A DNA stretch of 64,000 bases from Oscillospiraceae bacterium (GCA_017435565.1 JAFSEU010000023.1:60559-124558), one strand, 5' to 3'. Shown: positions 18,846-27,599, counted from the first letter of the stretch. Numbers and translations are program-made. The notes: generated by a model not told the origin, from the letters alone.

Positions 18846-19340
18846 TTAATATTTTGTCAGAGCACCGTCGGTTTTCAGAGCTTCAAAATCATTCTGACGC
18901 AGTGCTTCATATACTGCAATCGCAACTGTATTTGAAAGGTTTAAACTGCGCAGGTTTTCTCTCATAGGGACTCTGACGCAACTTGAATAATGCTCATTGA
19001 GAATGCTTTCGTCAATGCCCTTATCCTCTCTGCCGAAAATCAGGAAAATCTCACCCCGATACTGCTCCTCTGAGTAAACCTTCTTGCCCTTCGTGGTAAA
19101 AAAGAAAAGCTTTTTGTCCTTGTGAATTTCGAGAAACTGAGAAGTGCTGTCATAATATTTTATGTCAAGCTCGTGCCAATAATCCAACCCGGCACGCTTG
19201 AGTTTTTTGTCATCTATTTCAAAGCCCATGGGCTTGACAAGATGAAGAGAAGCTCCTGTTACAGCGCAGGTTCTTGCAATGTTTCCGGTATTTTGCGGAA
19301 TCTGCGGTTCAAAAAGTACAATGTTAATTTTGCAGTTCAA
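18846..19340 (-). CDS. trmL: tRNA (cytidine/uridine-34-2'-O)-methyltransferase TrmL
   Basis: SPOUT methyltransferase that modifies the wobble nucleotide of tRNA-Leu. Motifs seen are LFEPQIPQNTGNIARTCA, KRAGLDYWHEL, IFGREDKGI and RSLNLSNTVAIAVYEALRQ, all diagnostic. It starts at TTG (19340), positioned after GAGGGT. A promoter TTGCAT-17-TAGAAT is at 19387-19415 on the minus strand. Confidence 0.94.
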   Translation of the reverse strand: MNCKINIVLFEPQIPQNTGNIARTCAVTGASLHLVKPMGFEIDDKKLKRAGLDYWHELDIKYYDSTSQFLEIHKDKKLFFFTTKGKKVYSEEQYRGEIFLIFGREDKGIDESILNEHYSSCVRVPMRENLRSLNLSNTVAIAVYEALRQNDFEALKTDGALTKY

Positions 19341-19386
19341 GTTAAACCCTCGGAATTATTTATTACATTTTTGCAGTTATGGCTAT

Positions 19387-19415
19387 ATTCTATCATAGTT
19401 TTTTACAAAATGCAA
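19387..19415 (-). promoter_or_regulatory. trmL-degV promoter
   Basis: On the minus strand TTGCAT (19410-19415), 17 bp, TAGAAT (19387-19392). It is located 47 bp upstream of the trmL start. Confidence 0.75.
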
Positions 19416-19463
19416 GAGCAAAAGCAATATTTTGTCCGATGATTTTCACATATTGCGAATTTT

Positions 19464-19520
19464 AATAAAAAAAGTGCACATCATATCGTTAAACCGAAAC
19501 GGAGGTGATATGATGTGCAC
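19464..19520. promoter_or_regulatory. 14-bp perfect hairpin: minus-strand terminator and plus-strand start-codon occluder
   Basis: GTGCACATCATATC (19474-19487) is perfectly complementary to 19507-19520 with a 19-nt loop. On the minus strand the stem is followed by a run of seven Ts, which gives a strong intrinsic terminator for tyrA transcripts. On the plus strand the right arm contains both candidate ATG codons of the small gene at 19510, and its Shine-Dalgarno lies at the loop edge. The RNA would therefore hide its own start, with three further G-U pairs possible. The terminator role is well supported; the translational role is inference. Confidence 0.8.
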
Positions 19521-19695
19521 AAAGTCTGCTTGTAAGGCGATTACGGCGGCGTCGATTGCTGGAATTCTTACCTATGCGGTCTGCAAGGCAAGCTCAAGGC
19601 AAAAGCGCCGGCTTAAGGTCAAGGCGGCAAAGCTTCTCAAATCATGCGAAGGTTTTGCTGATATTATGTCATCAATGCTTCATAAATGTTGTTAA
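19510..19695 (+). CDS. Small membrane-associated protein, unknown function
   Basis: 61 residues (60 if the second of two adjacent ATGs is used). GGAGGTGAT lies directly upstream, so the short form is more realistic than any longer open frame. One hydrophobic segment (about 10-26, AITAASIAGILTYAVCK) is followed by a strongly basic stretch (RQKRRLKVKAAK) and a helix ending CC. Four cysteines are present. It is convergent with tyrA, overlapping its stop by 4 bp (TTAA). I do not recognise a named family. Reality is supported by the ribosome-binding site and the membrane-protein-like composition. Confidence 0.6.
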   Translation: MMCTKSACKAITAASIAGILTYAVCKASSRQKRRLKVKAAKLLKSCEGFADIMSSMLHKCC

Positions 19696-20519
19696 ACGCT
19701 TTCTTTAAGCTCGCGTCCCTCTCTCAGAAGGGTGTTGAGGGTTTTTGCGTCGCTTTGCTCAATGCAGTTGCGGTATTCGGTCAGATGCTTGATAATCTGG
19801 TCGATTTCAAAGGTAAGATCCTCGCCGTTCATTAAAAACAGCTCGGTCCACATATCTTCGTTGAGCTTGGCAACTCTGGTCAAATCCATGAACGAGCCTG
19901 CGGAAAAGCCCGACTGGCGCATAAGATTCGGGCTTTTTACATAAGCGCTGGATACAATGTGAGCAAGCTGTGAAGTAAAGGCGATAATTCTGTCATGCTC
20001 CTGCGGAGTGGACATTACAACCCTTGCAAAGCCCATATCGTAAGCTAAGGTTGATATTTCTCTTACAGCACGCATCGATGTAAAATCTGTCGGCGTCATA
20101 ATAAAGCTGGCGCGCTCAAAAAGGTTATCGACCGAGTATTCAAATCCTGAGAATTCTCGCCCTGCCATCGGGTGGCAGCCGACAAATTCAACGCCCTGTT
20201 CGCGCAAGGGCGCTTCGACCTTGTCAACGATTTCACGCTTTACGCCGCATACATCAATGACGATTGAACCGCTTTTGAATTTTTCCTTGTTAGAAATAAT
20301 GAAATCGATTGTAGCGCGTGGGTGAAGAGCCACAATAACAACATCACAGCCTGAAAGCGTGTCGACATTGATTTCTCCGTCAATAGCTTCCTGCGAAAAG
20401 GCGCTTGCAACTGCCCCTTTGTTTATGTCCATACCCATCAGGACGTGATTGGTATTTTTTTTAATTGTTTTGGCAAGCGAGCCCCCGATTAACCCTAAGC
20501 CGACGATTCCGATTCTCAT
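19692..20519 (-). CDS. tyrA: Prephenate dehydrogenase TyrA
   Basis: NAD(P)-dependent oxidative decarboxylation of prephenate to 4-hydroxyphenylpyruvate in tyrosine synthesis. The Rossmann motif GIVGLGLIGGSLAKTI is at the N-terminus. ALHPRATIDFI and the active-site GCHPMAGREFSGFEYS follow, and the all-helical dehydrogenase domain includes TSQLAHIVSSAYV. No ACT domain or chorismate mutase is fused (275 residues). No other aromatic-pathway gene is nearby. Confidence 0.95.
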   Translation of the reverse strand: MRIGIVGLGLIGGSLAKTIKKNTNHVLMGMDINKGAVASAFSQEAIDGEINVDTLSGCDVVIVALHPRATIDFIISNKEKFKSGSIVIDVCGVKREIVDKVEAPLREQGVEFVGCHPMAGREFSGFEYSVDNLFERASFIMTPTDFTSMRAVREISTLAYDMGFARVVMSTPQEHDRIIAFTSQLAHIVSSAYVKSPNLMRQSGFSAGSFMDLTRVAKLNEDMWTELFLMNGEDLTFEIDQIIKHLTEYRNCIEQSDAKTLNTLLREGRELKESV

Positions 20520-20583
20520 AGCGTTGTATCTCCTTTATATATTGCTGTTATGCGCCTTGACTTTGACACTTTAAATCTTTTGT

Positions 20584-20619
20584 GTGATAAAGTATATCAC
20601 GGTTTTGCTGTTTTGTCAA
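20584..20619 (-). promoter_or_regulatory. tyrA promoter with palindrome over the -10 box
   Basis: On the minus strand TTGACA (20614-20619), 17 bp, TATACT (20591-20596). A perfect inverted repeat GTGATA-5 nt-TATCAC (20584-20600) overlaps the -10, which suggests an operator. Confidence 0.8.
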
Positions 20620-20640
20620 TAGCAAATTTGCAAAAAAATA

Positions 20641-20669
20641 CAGCGCCCCGGAAAATATCCGAAGCGCTG
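20641..20669 (-). terminator. Terminator of the Thr-rich lipoprotein gene
   Basis: On the minus strand CAGCGC pairs with GCGCTG, with an inner TCCG/CGGA stem. A TATTTTTTTG run follows. Confidence 0.85.
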
Positions 20670-20688
20670 ATTGTGCGTTATGTCAAGC

Positions 20689-21444
20689 TTATGAAAGAGT
20701 AACGCCTGTTACAACGATTTCATAGTTGAAGTCATCGCCGACGTCCATAATTGTTCCGTTGTGTCCGATACCGAACTGGTTGATGATTTCACCTTCTGCC
20801 ATATGCTCAAGGAGGACTGAGGTAGGAATCTGCATCATACCTGTGCCGGAAGGGTCAATATCGCACTTGAACACGTCTTCAGCGTTCATAGTTGTACCCT
20901 TGTTGTCGGCAGAATCTTCCTTCGGGCCGTAATCCATCCATGCAGGGCAGAGGAACTCTGTTCTTGTGTGAGCTTCTGTACCGTCAGCAAGTGTATATGT
21001 TTCAGCGTGCTCAACTTTGAACATAGGGAAGAGATACTCGCCTTCATAGTAGGTTACCTGATAACCGATGTTAAGGTATTCATACTGTGAAAGTTCTTCA
21101 TATGTGAAGGGGGTAGCCATTTTTTCATTGTCTGTTCCCATAAACCAGCCGCCGCAGCGATAGTAAATACTGCTGTCAGCATTTTCTGTAGCTGTAAGTC
21201 TGTCGGAAATATCTGTTCCTTCAAGAACAACGGGTTCAGCGGGCTCGGCGGTTGTTGTTGCAACGGTTGTTGTTACGGGGGGTGTTGTTGTTACAACAGG
21301 AGTTGTTGTTGTGATTGCTGCTGTTGTAGTGGTTCCCGGTTCGGAAACTGAGCTTGAGGACTCTTCTTCTTCACCGCAGGCAGCAAATGAAACTGCACAC
21401 ACGGAAACAGCCATAAGAGCTGCTAAAAGCTTTTTTATTGACAT
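20689..21444 (-). CDS. Secreted lipoprotein with Thr-rich linker, unknown function
   Basis: 251 residues from the ATG at 21444, which follows GGAGGAAAAAATT; an in-frame upstream extension is unlikely to be translated. The signal peptide ends in a lipobox FAAC (Cys23). Residues 30-70 are a Thr/Pro/Val low-complexity linker. The C-terminal about 175 residues form a folded extracellular domain with several Trp/Tyr and paired acidic residues. I do not recognise this domain. Promoter TTGCAT-17-TATAAT is at 21488-21516. It is probably a surface-anchored binding or DUF domain. Confidence 0.8.
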   Translation of the reverse strand: MSIKKLLAALMAVSVCAVSFAACGEEEESSSSVSEPGTTTTAAITTTTPVVTTTPPVTTTVATTTAEPAEPVVLEGTDISDRLTATENADSSIYYRCGGWFMGTDNEKMATPFTYEELSQYEYLNIGYQVTYYEGEYLFPMFKVEHAETYTLADGTEAHTRTEFLCPAWMDYGPKEDSADNKGTTMNAEDVFKCDIDPSGTGMMQIPTSVLLEHMAEGEIINQFGIGHNGTIMDVGDDFNYEIVVTGVTLS

Positions 21445-21487
21445 AATTTTTTCCTCCAATAAATTTTGAGTTTTATGCTGTGCTGAC

Positions 21488-21516
21488 ATTATATCAAAAA
21501 AACGATTACAATGCAA
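21488..21516 (-). promoter_or_regulatory. Promoter of the Thr-rich lipoprotein gene
   Basis: On the minus strand TTGCAT (21511-21516), 17 bp, TATAAT (21488-21493), 44 bp upstream of the ATG. Confidence 0.75.
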
Positions 21517-21591
21517 CATCAAAATTATTACATCTTTGTTTCAAAATGTTAAAAAATAATAATTCTGCCGCTGCACGTTTATCAAAAATCG

Positions 21592-22941
21592 TTACGGAGC
21601 TGTTGTGGTAGTAGAAATATCCACGGTTTCCAAAGTGGTTTCATCTGTGGCGGAAGAAGATGCAGAAACGGTTGTAACCGCAGGTGTTGTTGTGACAGGG
21701 ACGGTTGTGACGGGTGTTGTCACCGATGATTTCGTTGTAGTCGATTTTTTGGTTGTCGTTGTGGTAGAAGTGGTTGATGCAGGCTTTGACGTTGTGGTCG
21801 TGGTTGTGGTTGTAGTCGTTGTAGTTGTGGTTGTCGTTTCGTCGGGCTTTGTCTGCTGTGTGTTGATAGCGTCAATGATTTCGGCAATTTGCCTGAAAAT
21901 CGCAAGGCTCTGTACATCGTCGGGATTAAGGTCGGTCATTATTGTCAATATGAACGGACTGTCCGCATAAACAATGGCACAGTCATGAAAATCAACGGTA
22001 GAGGTCTGGCATCCGTATTTTTGGGCGACTTCATATTGCGGCAGAGCGTAGCCAATCTGAACATTGTAGTCACAGTCGGTTAAAAGCTCACGCAGATATG
22101 CGCCGCCTTCGGTTTCGCAGAAATTGTAGATATCCTTAAAATATGTACGCATCTCATTGCTGGAAACCTTGCGGTAATTAAAGCCGCTGCCGAGCTTTGT
22201 TGTAAGTCCCAAGGATGAGGTCATATCATTGAACGCGTACCAGCCGCAGTTTTCAAATAATATATTATATGCTGTGTTGTCGCTGAAAACAATCGTTCGG
22301 TAGATTAGGTATTCAACCGAAAAGCTTGTGCCGACAGGCATATTGTCAATTTTTCCGCTGTATCCGTTTATTGATGAAGAGGTCATTACAAATTCTTCGT
22401 CGAGCTCAATACCGCTTGCAAGAAGCATTTTGCAGTAGGGAGCTTTAATTGTCGAACACGAATTGTAGCGCTTGTCGCCGTTGTATGATATGTAAACACC
22501 TTTTTCGATGTTTTCGTAAGTGAACGAAACCGTATTGCGATAAGGGTACATAATGTTGTTAAGATCAGCCATCAGTGCTGCGTATTCTTCATTGTCGCGC
22601 AGAATTCCGCTTGTCGAAAATGAAAGTTGACCATCAGCTATGGTTGTCGTCGTAACAACGCTTGGCGGCGCTGTCGGTGCCGTAGAGCCGCTTGTTGTAG
22701 TTGAGGCTGTACCTGTAGTTGTGCTTGTCGTCGTTGTTGTTGTGGGCTTTGCAGTAGTTGTTTCTGATGATGTTGTTGTTGTTTGTGCTTGAGTATCGGA
22801 TGTTGTGCTTGAAGTTGTGGCAGAGGTGATTTCCGCAAACGCGTCTTTGTCTTTATCTTTTTCGTCATTTTTGCAGGAAACAGCGCTCAATGCCAATGCA
22901 AGGCACATTATAGCTGCGGCTGTTGTCTTGAAATGATTCAT
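21592..22941 (-). CDS. Surface lipoprotein with beta-lactamase-fold serine hydrolase domain
   Basis: 449 residues from the ATG at 22941, with signal peptide and likely lipobox SAVSC (Cys23). A Thr/Ser-rich linker (about 40-100) leads to a class A beta-lactamase-like core (about 110-360). The core has SxxK (Ser163-Lys166, in SCSTIKAPY) and SDN (220-222). The third motif is KYGCQTSTVDFHDCAIVY where class A enzymes have KTG. This divergent group is usually annotated as serine hydrolase and need not confer resistance. A second Thr-rich tail of about 80 residues, including a long homopolymeric Thr run, ends the protein. Such tails may be glycosylated or wall-spanning (inference). Confidence 0.85.
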   Translation of the reverse strand: MNHFKTTAAAIMCLALALSAVSCKNDEKDKDKDAFAEITSATTSSTTSDTQAQTTTTSSETTTAKPTTTTTTSTTTGTASTTTSGSTAPTAPPSVVTTTTIADGQLSFSTSGILRDNEEYAALMADLNNIMYPYRNTVSFTYENIEKGVYISYNGDKRYNSCSTIKAPYCKMLLASGIELDEEFVMTSSSINGYSGKIDNMPVGTSFSVEYLIYRTIVFSDNTAYNILFENCGWYAFNDMTSSLGLTTKLGSGFNYRKVSSNEMRTYFKDIYNFCETEGGAYLRELLTDCDYNVQIGYALPQYEVAQKYGCQTSTVDFHDCAIVYADSPFILTIMTDLNPDDVQSLAIFRQIAEIIDAINTQQTKPDETTTTTTTTTTTTTTTTSKPASTTSTTTTTKKSTTTKSSVTTPVTTVPVTTTPAVTTVSASSSATDETTLETVDISTTTTAP

Positions 22942-23152
22942 TTTAATGACGTTTCCTCTCTCTGTATATTTTCTTTTGTTCTGCGTGTATATACAAAAAT
23001 ACACATATTACATTATACAAGAATTCAAAGAACATTTTGTTAATTTTTTCAGAATATTTTATGCTGCGTATAAAAATATACAGTGGTGATAAGGACGAAT
23101 TCCGCCGAATTTTACAATTATGAAAAAAGCCTGAAAAGCGCTGAAAAAACGC

Positions 23153-23181
23153 TTGACTTTTAAAATGAATTGTGATATTAT
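23153..23181 (+). promoter_or_regulatory. Promoter of the rpmG-secE-nusG-rplK-rplA operon
   Basis: TTGACT (23153-23158), 17 bp, TATTAT (23176-23181). It is about 175 bp upstream of the first start codon. Confidence 0.85.
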
Positions 23182-23187
23182 ATTAGT

Positions 23188-23356
23188 ACCTCTTTGAGGT
23201 CTATTTTTTTGCGCCCATTTTTATGGTATGCAAATTTGGGCAGCATCAAGGACCTTTCGGCGAGCAGATTTCGCCATAGAGGGAGGCAAATTCAAACGGG
23301 CAGCGTGTTTTTTTGAAAGGCAGCGCTTGTCTAAATTAAAATAGGAGGTGCCGAGA
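23188..23356 (+). promoter_or_regulatory. Untranslated leader of the secE-nusG operon
   Basis: A leader of about 170 nt with a CCTC/GAGG hairpin at the start, a GCCCA/TGGGC stem-loop (about 23213-23239) and three copies of GGCAGC. Autogenous control by a ribosomal protein is possible, but I cannot match a known leader fold. Confidence 0.4.
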
Positions 23357-23506
23357 TTGAGAGTAAAAATCATTATGGCTTGCACGGAGTGCAAACAGCG
23401 CAACTACTGCACAAAGAAGAACAAGAAGAATGACCCTGACAGACTTGAAATGAACAAGTACTGCAAGTTCTGCAAGAAGCATACTCTGCACAGGGAAACA
23501 AAGTAA
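23357..23506 (+). CDS. rpmG: 50S ribosomal protein L33
   Basis: 49-residue protein with two CxxC pairs (CTEC and CKFC), the zinc-binding form of L33, and the conserved [17 protein letters not shown] region. The TTG start at 23357 lies 6 nt after AGGAGGTG. The ATG six codons later is too far from this site. It is first in an operon with secE, nusG, rplK and rplA, the usual Firmicutes order. Confidence 0.95.
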   Translation: MRVKIIMACTECKQRNYCTKKNKKNDPDRLEMNKYCKFCKKHTLHRETK

Positions 23507-23522
23507 GCTGAAGGGAGTAATT

Positions 23523-23801
23523 ATGGCAAAGAACAACGAAAAAGATGTCAAAGCTGCAGAAAACTCCGCTAAAGCTGAAAAAAAGGACAAGTCCAAGAAG
23601 ACTAAAAAAACCAACAAGGTTGCACAGTATTTCAGGGATTTGAAGGCCGAGCTTAAAAAGGTTGTATGGCCGACCAAGGCGCAGGTTATCAACAACACCG
23701 GCGTTGTTTTGGCGACAATGATTATTTTAGGCTTGTTTATAGGCGGTCTTGATGCAATTTTCTCAGGCGCACTTAAGTTCTTGATGAGCTTGGGCGGCTG
23801 A
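23523..23801 (+). CDS. secE: Preprotein translocase subunit SecE
   Basis: Essential clamp subunit of SecYEG. The 92 residues comprise a Lys/Glu-rich extension (about 1-35), the conserved amphipathic helix QYFRDLKAELKKVVWPTK, and one membrane segment (about 59-80). It is 16 bp after rpmG and 44 bp before nusG, in the standard order. Confidence 0.95.
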   Translation: MAKNNEKDVKAAENSAKAEKKDKSKKTKKTNKVAQYFRDLKAELKKVVWPTKAQVINNTGVVLATMIILGLFIGGLDAIFSGALKFLMSLGG

Positions 23802-23845
23802 TTTAACTTTGACACAACAAGCAATTCCGTAAATGGAGGTTCAAA

Positions 23846-24370
23846 ATGTCTGATTCAGCAAAATGGTATGTAATTCATACCTACTCCGGATATGAGAACA
23901 AGGTTGCTCAGAATATCGAAAAGGTTGTCGAGAACAGAAATCTTCACGAGCTTATTCCCGAGGTGAGAATTCCTACGGAAACAGTAACCGAAATTTCTGA
24001 CACAAAGACCCGCGATGTTGAGCGCAAGCTTTTTCCGGGATATGTACTTGTAAAAATGATATTGACTGATGAATCGTGGTACATTGTAAGAAATACACGA
24101 GGCGTAACAGGCTTTGTCGGACCGGCATCCAAGCCGATTCCGCTTACCGAGGCTGAGGTTGCTGCGCTCGGAGTTGACACAAAGAGTGTTGTTGTTAATT
24201 TCGCAGTCGGCGACAGCGTTCGTATTTCGGGAACAGCTATGGATGGAATGGTCGGTATCGTTCAGGAAATCAATCTTGACGATTCTACAGTCAACGTACT
24301 CATTTCAATGTGGGGAAGAGAAACACCCACAACCCTTGGCATCAATCAGGTCGTCAAGGTAGACGCATAA
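23846..24370 (+). CDS. nusG: Transcription termination/antitermination factor NusG
   Basis: Binds RNA polymerase and modulates elongation and pausing. The NGN domain starts KWYVIHTYSGYENKVAQNIE and includes RKLFPGYVLVKM. The C-terminal KOW motif is VGDSVRISGTAMDGMVGIVQEI. The 174-residue length is normal. Confidence 0.97.
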   Translation: MSDSAKWYVIHTYSGYENKVAQNIEKVVENRNLHELIPEVRIPTETVTEISDTKTRDVERKLFPGYVLVKMILTDESWYIVRNTRGVTGFVGPASKPIPLTEAEVAALGVDTKSVVVNFAVGDSVRISGTAMDGMVGIVQEINLDDSTVNVLISMWGRETPTTLGINQVVKVDA

Positions 24371-24422
24371 AACAAATTTTTTCGTCAGAAAATTTTTCTG
24401 ACTTTCAGGAGGTTTATCAATT

Positions 24423-24848
24423 ATGGCTCAGAAAGTTGTAGGCTTTATCAAGCTGCAGATTCAGGCAGGTAAAGCAACACCTGCACCGCCTGTTGGTCCC
24501 GCACTCGGACAGCACGGCGTAAATATTATGGCTTTCACAAAAGAATTCAACGAGCGCACAAAGAATGATATGGGTCTTGTAATTCCCGTAGTCATCACAG
24601 TATATGCAGACCGTTCATTTACATTCGTAACTAAGACACCCCCCGCTGCAGTCCTCATCAAGAAGGCTTGCGGTATTGACAGCGGTTCAGGCGTGCCCAA
24701 CAAGACAAAGGTTGCTAAGATTACATCTGAACAGGTTAGAAAGATTGCAGAGCAGAAAATGCCTGACCTTAACGCTTCCAGCGTTGAAACTGCAATGAGC
24801 ATGATTGCAGGAACAGCTCGCTCAATGGGCGTAGTAGTAGAAGACTAA
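24423..24848 (+). CDS. rplK: 50S ribosomal protein L11
   Basis: 141 residues with the family signatures [21 protein letters not shown] and, near the C-terminus, [25 protein letters not shown]. Part of the GTPase-associated centre of the 50S subunit. A strong AGGAGG precedes the ATG. Confidence 0.98.
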   Translation: MAQKVVGFIKLQIQAGKATPAPPVGPALGQHGVNIMAFTKEFNERTKNDMGLVIPVVITVYADRSFTFVTKTPPAAVLIKKACGIDSGSGVPNKTKVAKITSEQVRKIAEQKMPDLNASSVETAMSMIAGTARSMGVVVED

Positions 24849-24904
24849 TTTCAAATCTGTGGGAGGAAAATTCCGTTATTACCACATTAGGAGGATAATT
24901 ATAA

Positions 24905-25603
24905 ATGAAACACGGCAAGAAATATGCTGACAACCTCAAGAAGGTTGAAACCGGAAAACTTTACGAGCCCGTTGAAGCTCTCGGTCTTGTTTGTGAGCTT
25001 GCAAAGGCAAAATTTGATGAAACAGTAGAAGTTCACATTCGTCTCGGTGTTGACTCTCGTCACGCTGACCAGCAGGTTAGAGGCGCTGTTGTACTTCCCA
25101 ACGGTACAGGTAAATCTGTAAGAGTAATGTGCTTCTGCAAGGAAGATAAATATGATGCTGCAAAGGCTGCAGGCGCTGAATATGTAGGCGGTATGGATTA
25201 TGTTGAAAAGATTCAGAAAGAAGGCTGGATGGATTTCGACGTAGTTATCGCTTCTCCCGATATGATGGGTCTTGTAGGCCGTCTCGGTAAGATTCTCGGT
25301 CCCCGTGGCTTGATGCCCAACCCCAAGGCCGGAACAGTTGCTCCTGACGTAGCTAAGGCTGTTGCTGAAGCTAAGGCCGGTAAGATTGAGTACCGTCTTG
25401 ACAAGACAAACATCATTCACTGCCCCATCGGCAAGGCTTCCTTCGGTGCAGAAAAGCTTGATGAAAACTTCACAACATTGCTTCAGGCAGTAGTTAAGGC
25501 TAAGTCCGCTGCTGCAAAGGGAACATACATCCGTTCTTGCACAGTAGCTTCCACAATGGGCTGCGGCGTTCCTGTTGCAACAACAAAGTTCATTGCAGGC
25601 TAA
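24905..25603 (+). CDS. rplA: 50S ribosomal protein L1
   Basis: 232 residues with the L1 signature [15 protein letters not shown] and the [18 protein letters not shown] region. L1 stalk protein and, in many bacteria, translational repressor of the L11 operon. A strong terminator follows and rplJ-rplL are not next, unlike the common arrangement. Confidence 0.98.
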   Translation: MKHGKKYADNLKKVETGKLYEPVEALGLVCELAKAKFDETVEVHIRLGVDSRHADQQVRGAVVLPNGTGKSVRVMCFCKEDKYDAAKAAGAEYVGGMDYVEKIQKEGWMDFDVVIASPDMMGLVGRLGKILGPRGLMPNPKAGTVAPDVAKAVAEAKAGKIEYRLDKTNIIHCPIGKASFGAEKLDENFTTLLQAVVKAKSAAAKGTYIRSCTVASTMGCGVPVATTKFIAG

Positions 25604-25620
25604 TCAAAACTTAAGCATAA

Positions 25621-25661
25621 AAAAGCACTTTTGATTTTTCAAAAGTGCTTTTATTTTTTTA
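25621..25661. terminator. Bidirectional terminator after rplA
   Basis: AAAAGCACTTTTGA pairs with TCAAAAGTGCTTTT and is followed by ATTTTTTT. It lies between the convergent rplA and GNAT genes and overlaps the GNAT stop, so it may serve both. Confidence 0.92.
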
Positions 25662-26087
25662 TCTGGATTTAAACATTTCAATATGCTCGCAGTATTCTTC
25701 AAAATAAATCTCGCCGCGCTCTATGTATCCAAGCTTTGCATAAAAATCCTTGGCTCTTGTCTGGGCGGAAAGAACATATTCATTGAATTCAAAATTATCT
25801 GCGGCAAATTTCTCGAGCTCACACACAATAAACGAACCGATATCCTTGCCACGGTATTCTTTGATTACAGCAATTCTGCCGATGTGGCAGTTTTTGTTTT
25901 CATCGATATAAACTCTTCCGCAGCCAATTAGCTTATCATCATCAAAGACCGCGGCGTGATGTGCATATGAATCGATGTCATCGAATTCATCCTTGAAATG
26001 CTGTTCAACTTCAAAAACAATATGACGAATCTGTATGGCATAGTCAAATGTTTTTCTGTCATCTGCAATTATAATTCTAAGATTCAT
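25659..26087 (-). CDS. GNAT family N-acetyltransferase
   Basis: 142-residue acetyl-CoA-dependent transferase. The pantetheine-binding motif is IGRIAVIKEYRGKDIGSFIV, followed by a final AKDFYAKLGYIERGEIYFEE-type strand-helix, close to the ElaA-like subgroup. Substrate unknown. It starts only 3 bp after the ABC ATPase gene, so it is the last gene of that transport operon, though a link to amino-acid uptake is only contextual. Confidence 0.88.
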   Translation of the reverse strand: MNLRIIIADDRKTFDYAIQIRHIVFEVEQHFKDEFDDIDSYAHHAAVFDDDKLIGCGRVYIDENKNCHIGRIAVIKEYRGKDIGSFIVCELEKFAADNFEFNEYVLSAQTRAKDFYAKLGYIERGEIYFEEYCEHIEMFKSR

Positions 26088-26090
26088 ATA

Positions 26091-26879
26091 TTAAAGCACC
26101 TTGCTCAAAAATTCTTTAAGGCGGGGATTTTCGGGGTTAGTAAAGAATTCGTGCGGTGGCTTGTCTTCAACGATTTTGCCGCCATCCATAAACAAAACAC
26201 GGCTGCCTACTTCTCTCGCAAAGCCCATTTCGTGAGTAACAACAACCATTGTCATGCCATCATCGGCAACCTCTTTCATAAGCTGCAGAACCTCGCCCAC
26301 CATTTCGGGGTCAAGTGCACTTGTGGGCTCATCAAAAAGAATCACATCGGGATTCATCGCAAGCGAACGTGCAATGGCAATTCGCTGCTTCTGACCGCCC
26401 GAAAGCGACGAAGGATATTGGTCAGCCTTTTCGGAAAGACCTACTCTTTCAAGCAGTCTTAATGCGTTTTGTCGTGCGTTTTCGATGATTTCTTTTTTTG
26501 TGATTATGCTTGAATCCTTATTGAAAAAGGCTTTAATTCGTGCTTTTCTTGTTTCTTTAAGCTGCAAATGCACGGGTGCAAGCATAATATTCTGCAAAAC
26601 TGTTTTATTGTTGAAAAGGTTGAACTGCTGGAAAACCATTCCGATATGTCTTCGGTGCTTGTTGATGTCAACCTTCATATCGGCAATATTCTCGCCCTTG
26701 AAGATAATCTGACCGCCACTTGGGTCTTCCATACAGTTGAGACAGCGCAGAAAGGTGGACTTGCCGCTTCCCGATGGGCCGATTACAACGACCTTTTCGC
26801 CTTTCTTTATGCTTACGGAAATGTCATCTAAAACAGTGAGCTTTCCGTAACGCTTGGTAAGGTTAATTACGTCTATCAC
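26091..26879 (-). CDS. Polar amino-acid ABC transporter ATPase (GlnQ type)
   Basis: ATP-binding subunit of an importer. Walker [16 protein letters not shown], signature [13 protein letters not shown], Walker [16 protein letters not shown] and switch His [10 protein letters not shown] are intact. Insertion [11 protein letters not shown] follows a Lys-rich segment (about 110-130) that is longer than in typical GlnQ. The GTG start at 26879 is chosen, because AAAGGAG lies 11 nt upstream and it gives the usual [11 protein letters not shown] start. It overlaps the permease gene by 17 bp. Confidence 0.93.
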   Translation of the reverse strand: MIDVINLTKRYGKLTVLDDISVSIKKGEKVVVIGPSGSGKSTFLRCLNCMEDPSGGQIIFKGENIADMKVDINKHRRHIGMVFQQFNLFNNKTVLQNIMLAPVHLQLKETRKARIKAFFNKDSSIITKKEIIENARQNALRLLERVGLSEKADQYPSSLSGGQKQRIAIARSLAMNPDVILFDEPTSALDPEMVGEVLQLMKEVADDGMTMVVVTHEMGFAREVGSRVLFMDGGKIVEDKPPHEFFTNPENPRLKEFLSKVL

Positions 26880-27570
26880 TTTTACGCAGGCTCCTTTCCA
26901 TAAGCTTGATTCCAAGGCTGATAATCAGAACGATTACGATATAGAACATTGCCATTATAAGATACGGCACCATAAATTCATAATTGTTTGAGCCGATATA
27001 TCTGAAGGCGTTGTATAAATCAACTGCACCGACAAATGATACGACTGAGGTTTCTTTTATAAGTGAGATGAACTCATTTCCGATGGTGGGAAGAATGTTT
27101 TTGATTGCCTGTGGGACAACAATTTTTATCATTGTAGCGCCATAGCTGAGGCCTAAAGCCCTTCCAGCTTCCATCTGACCTGAATCGACCGAGTTGATAC
27201 CTGCACGCATTGTTTCGGAAAGGTAGGCTCCGCTGTTCAAGCCGAATATAATTATACAGGTGACAAGCGACGAAACGGTAATCCCCATTAATGGGAAAAG
27301 TACATAATATCCGACGAGAAGCTGAACGACCATCGGTGTTCCTCTGAAGAATGAGGTATATATGTAGCAGATTTTATCGAGAATTTTAGGCAAAAGCTTA
27401 TATTTGGGCATAACGCGGACAACGGCGATTATAACACCGATTACAATACCGATTACAAGACCGATGATTGCGATTGTAAGAGTGTTTTTCAAGCCTTCAA
27501 TAACTCTTGCATCGCCGCCTTCACGCCACGAGTCGGCGAAGGCTTCCCATTTAACGTTGAATTTTCCCAT
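26863..27570 (-). CDS. Polar amino-acid ABC transporter permease
   Basis: 235-residue HisM/GlnP-type membrane subunit with about five membrane helices. The EAA loop that docks the ATPase is visible as [32 protein letters not shown] sequence near the middle. The ATG at 27570 follows GAGAGGACT; an in-frame upstream extension lacks a ribosome-binding site. A strong hairpin separates it from the upstream binding-protein gene. Confidence 0.93.
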   Translation of the reverse strand: MGKFNVKWEAFADSWREGGDARVIEGLKNTLTIAIIGLVIGIVIGVIIAVVRVMPKYKLLPKILDKICYIYTSFFRGTPMVVQLLVGYYVLFPLMGITVSSLVTCIIIFGLNSGAYLSETMRAGINSVDSGQMEAGRALGLSYGATMIKIVVPQAIKNILPTIGNEFISLIKETSVVSFVGAVDLYNAFRYIGSNNYEFMVPYLIMAMFYIVIVLIISLGIKLMERSLRKSDRRN

Positions 27571-27599
27571 TTTTAAAAGTCCTCTCAAAAACAGCACAG

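Noticed and set aside
21592..22941. Antibiotic-resistance beta-lactamase
   Set aside because: SxxK and SDN are present but the KTG motif is altered and the protein is a Thr-rich surface lipoprotein, a layout typical of uncharacterised serine hydrolases.
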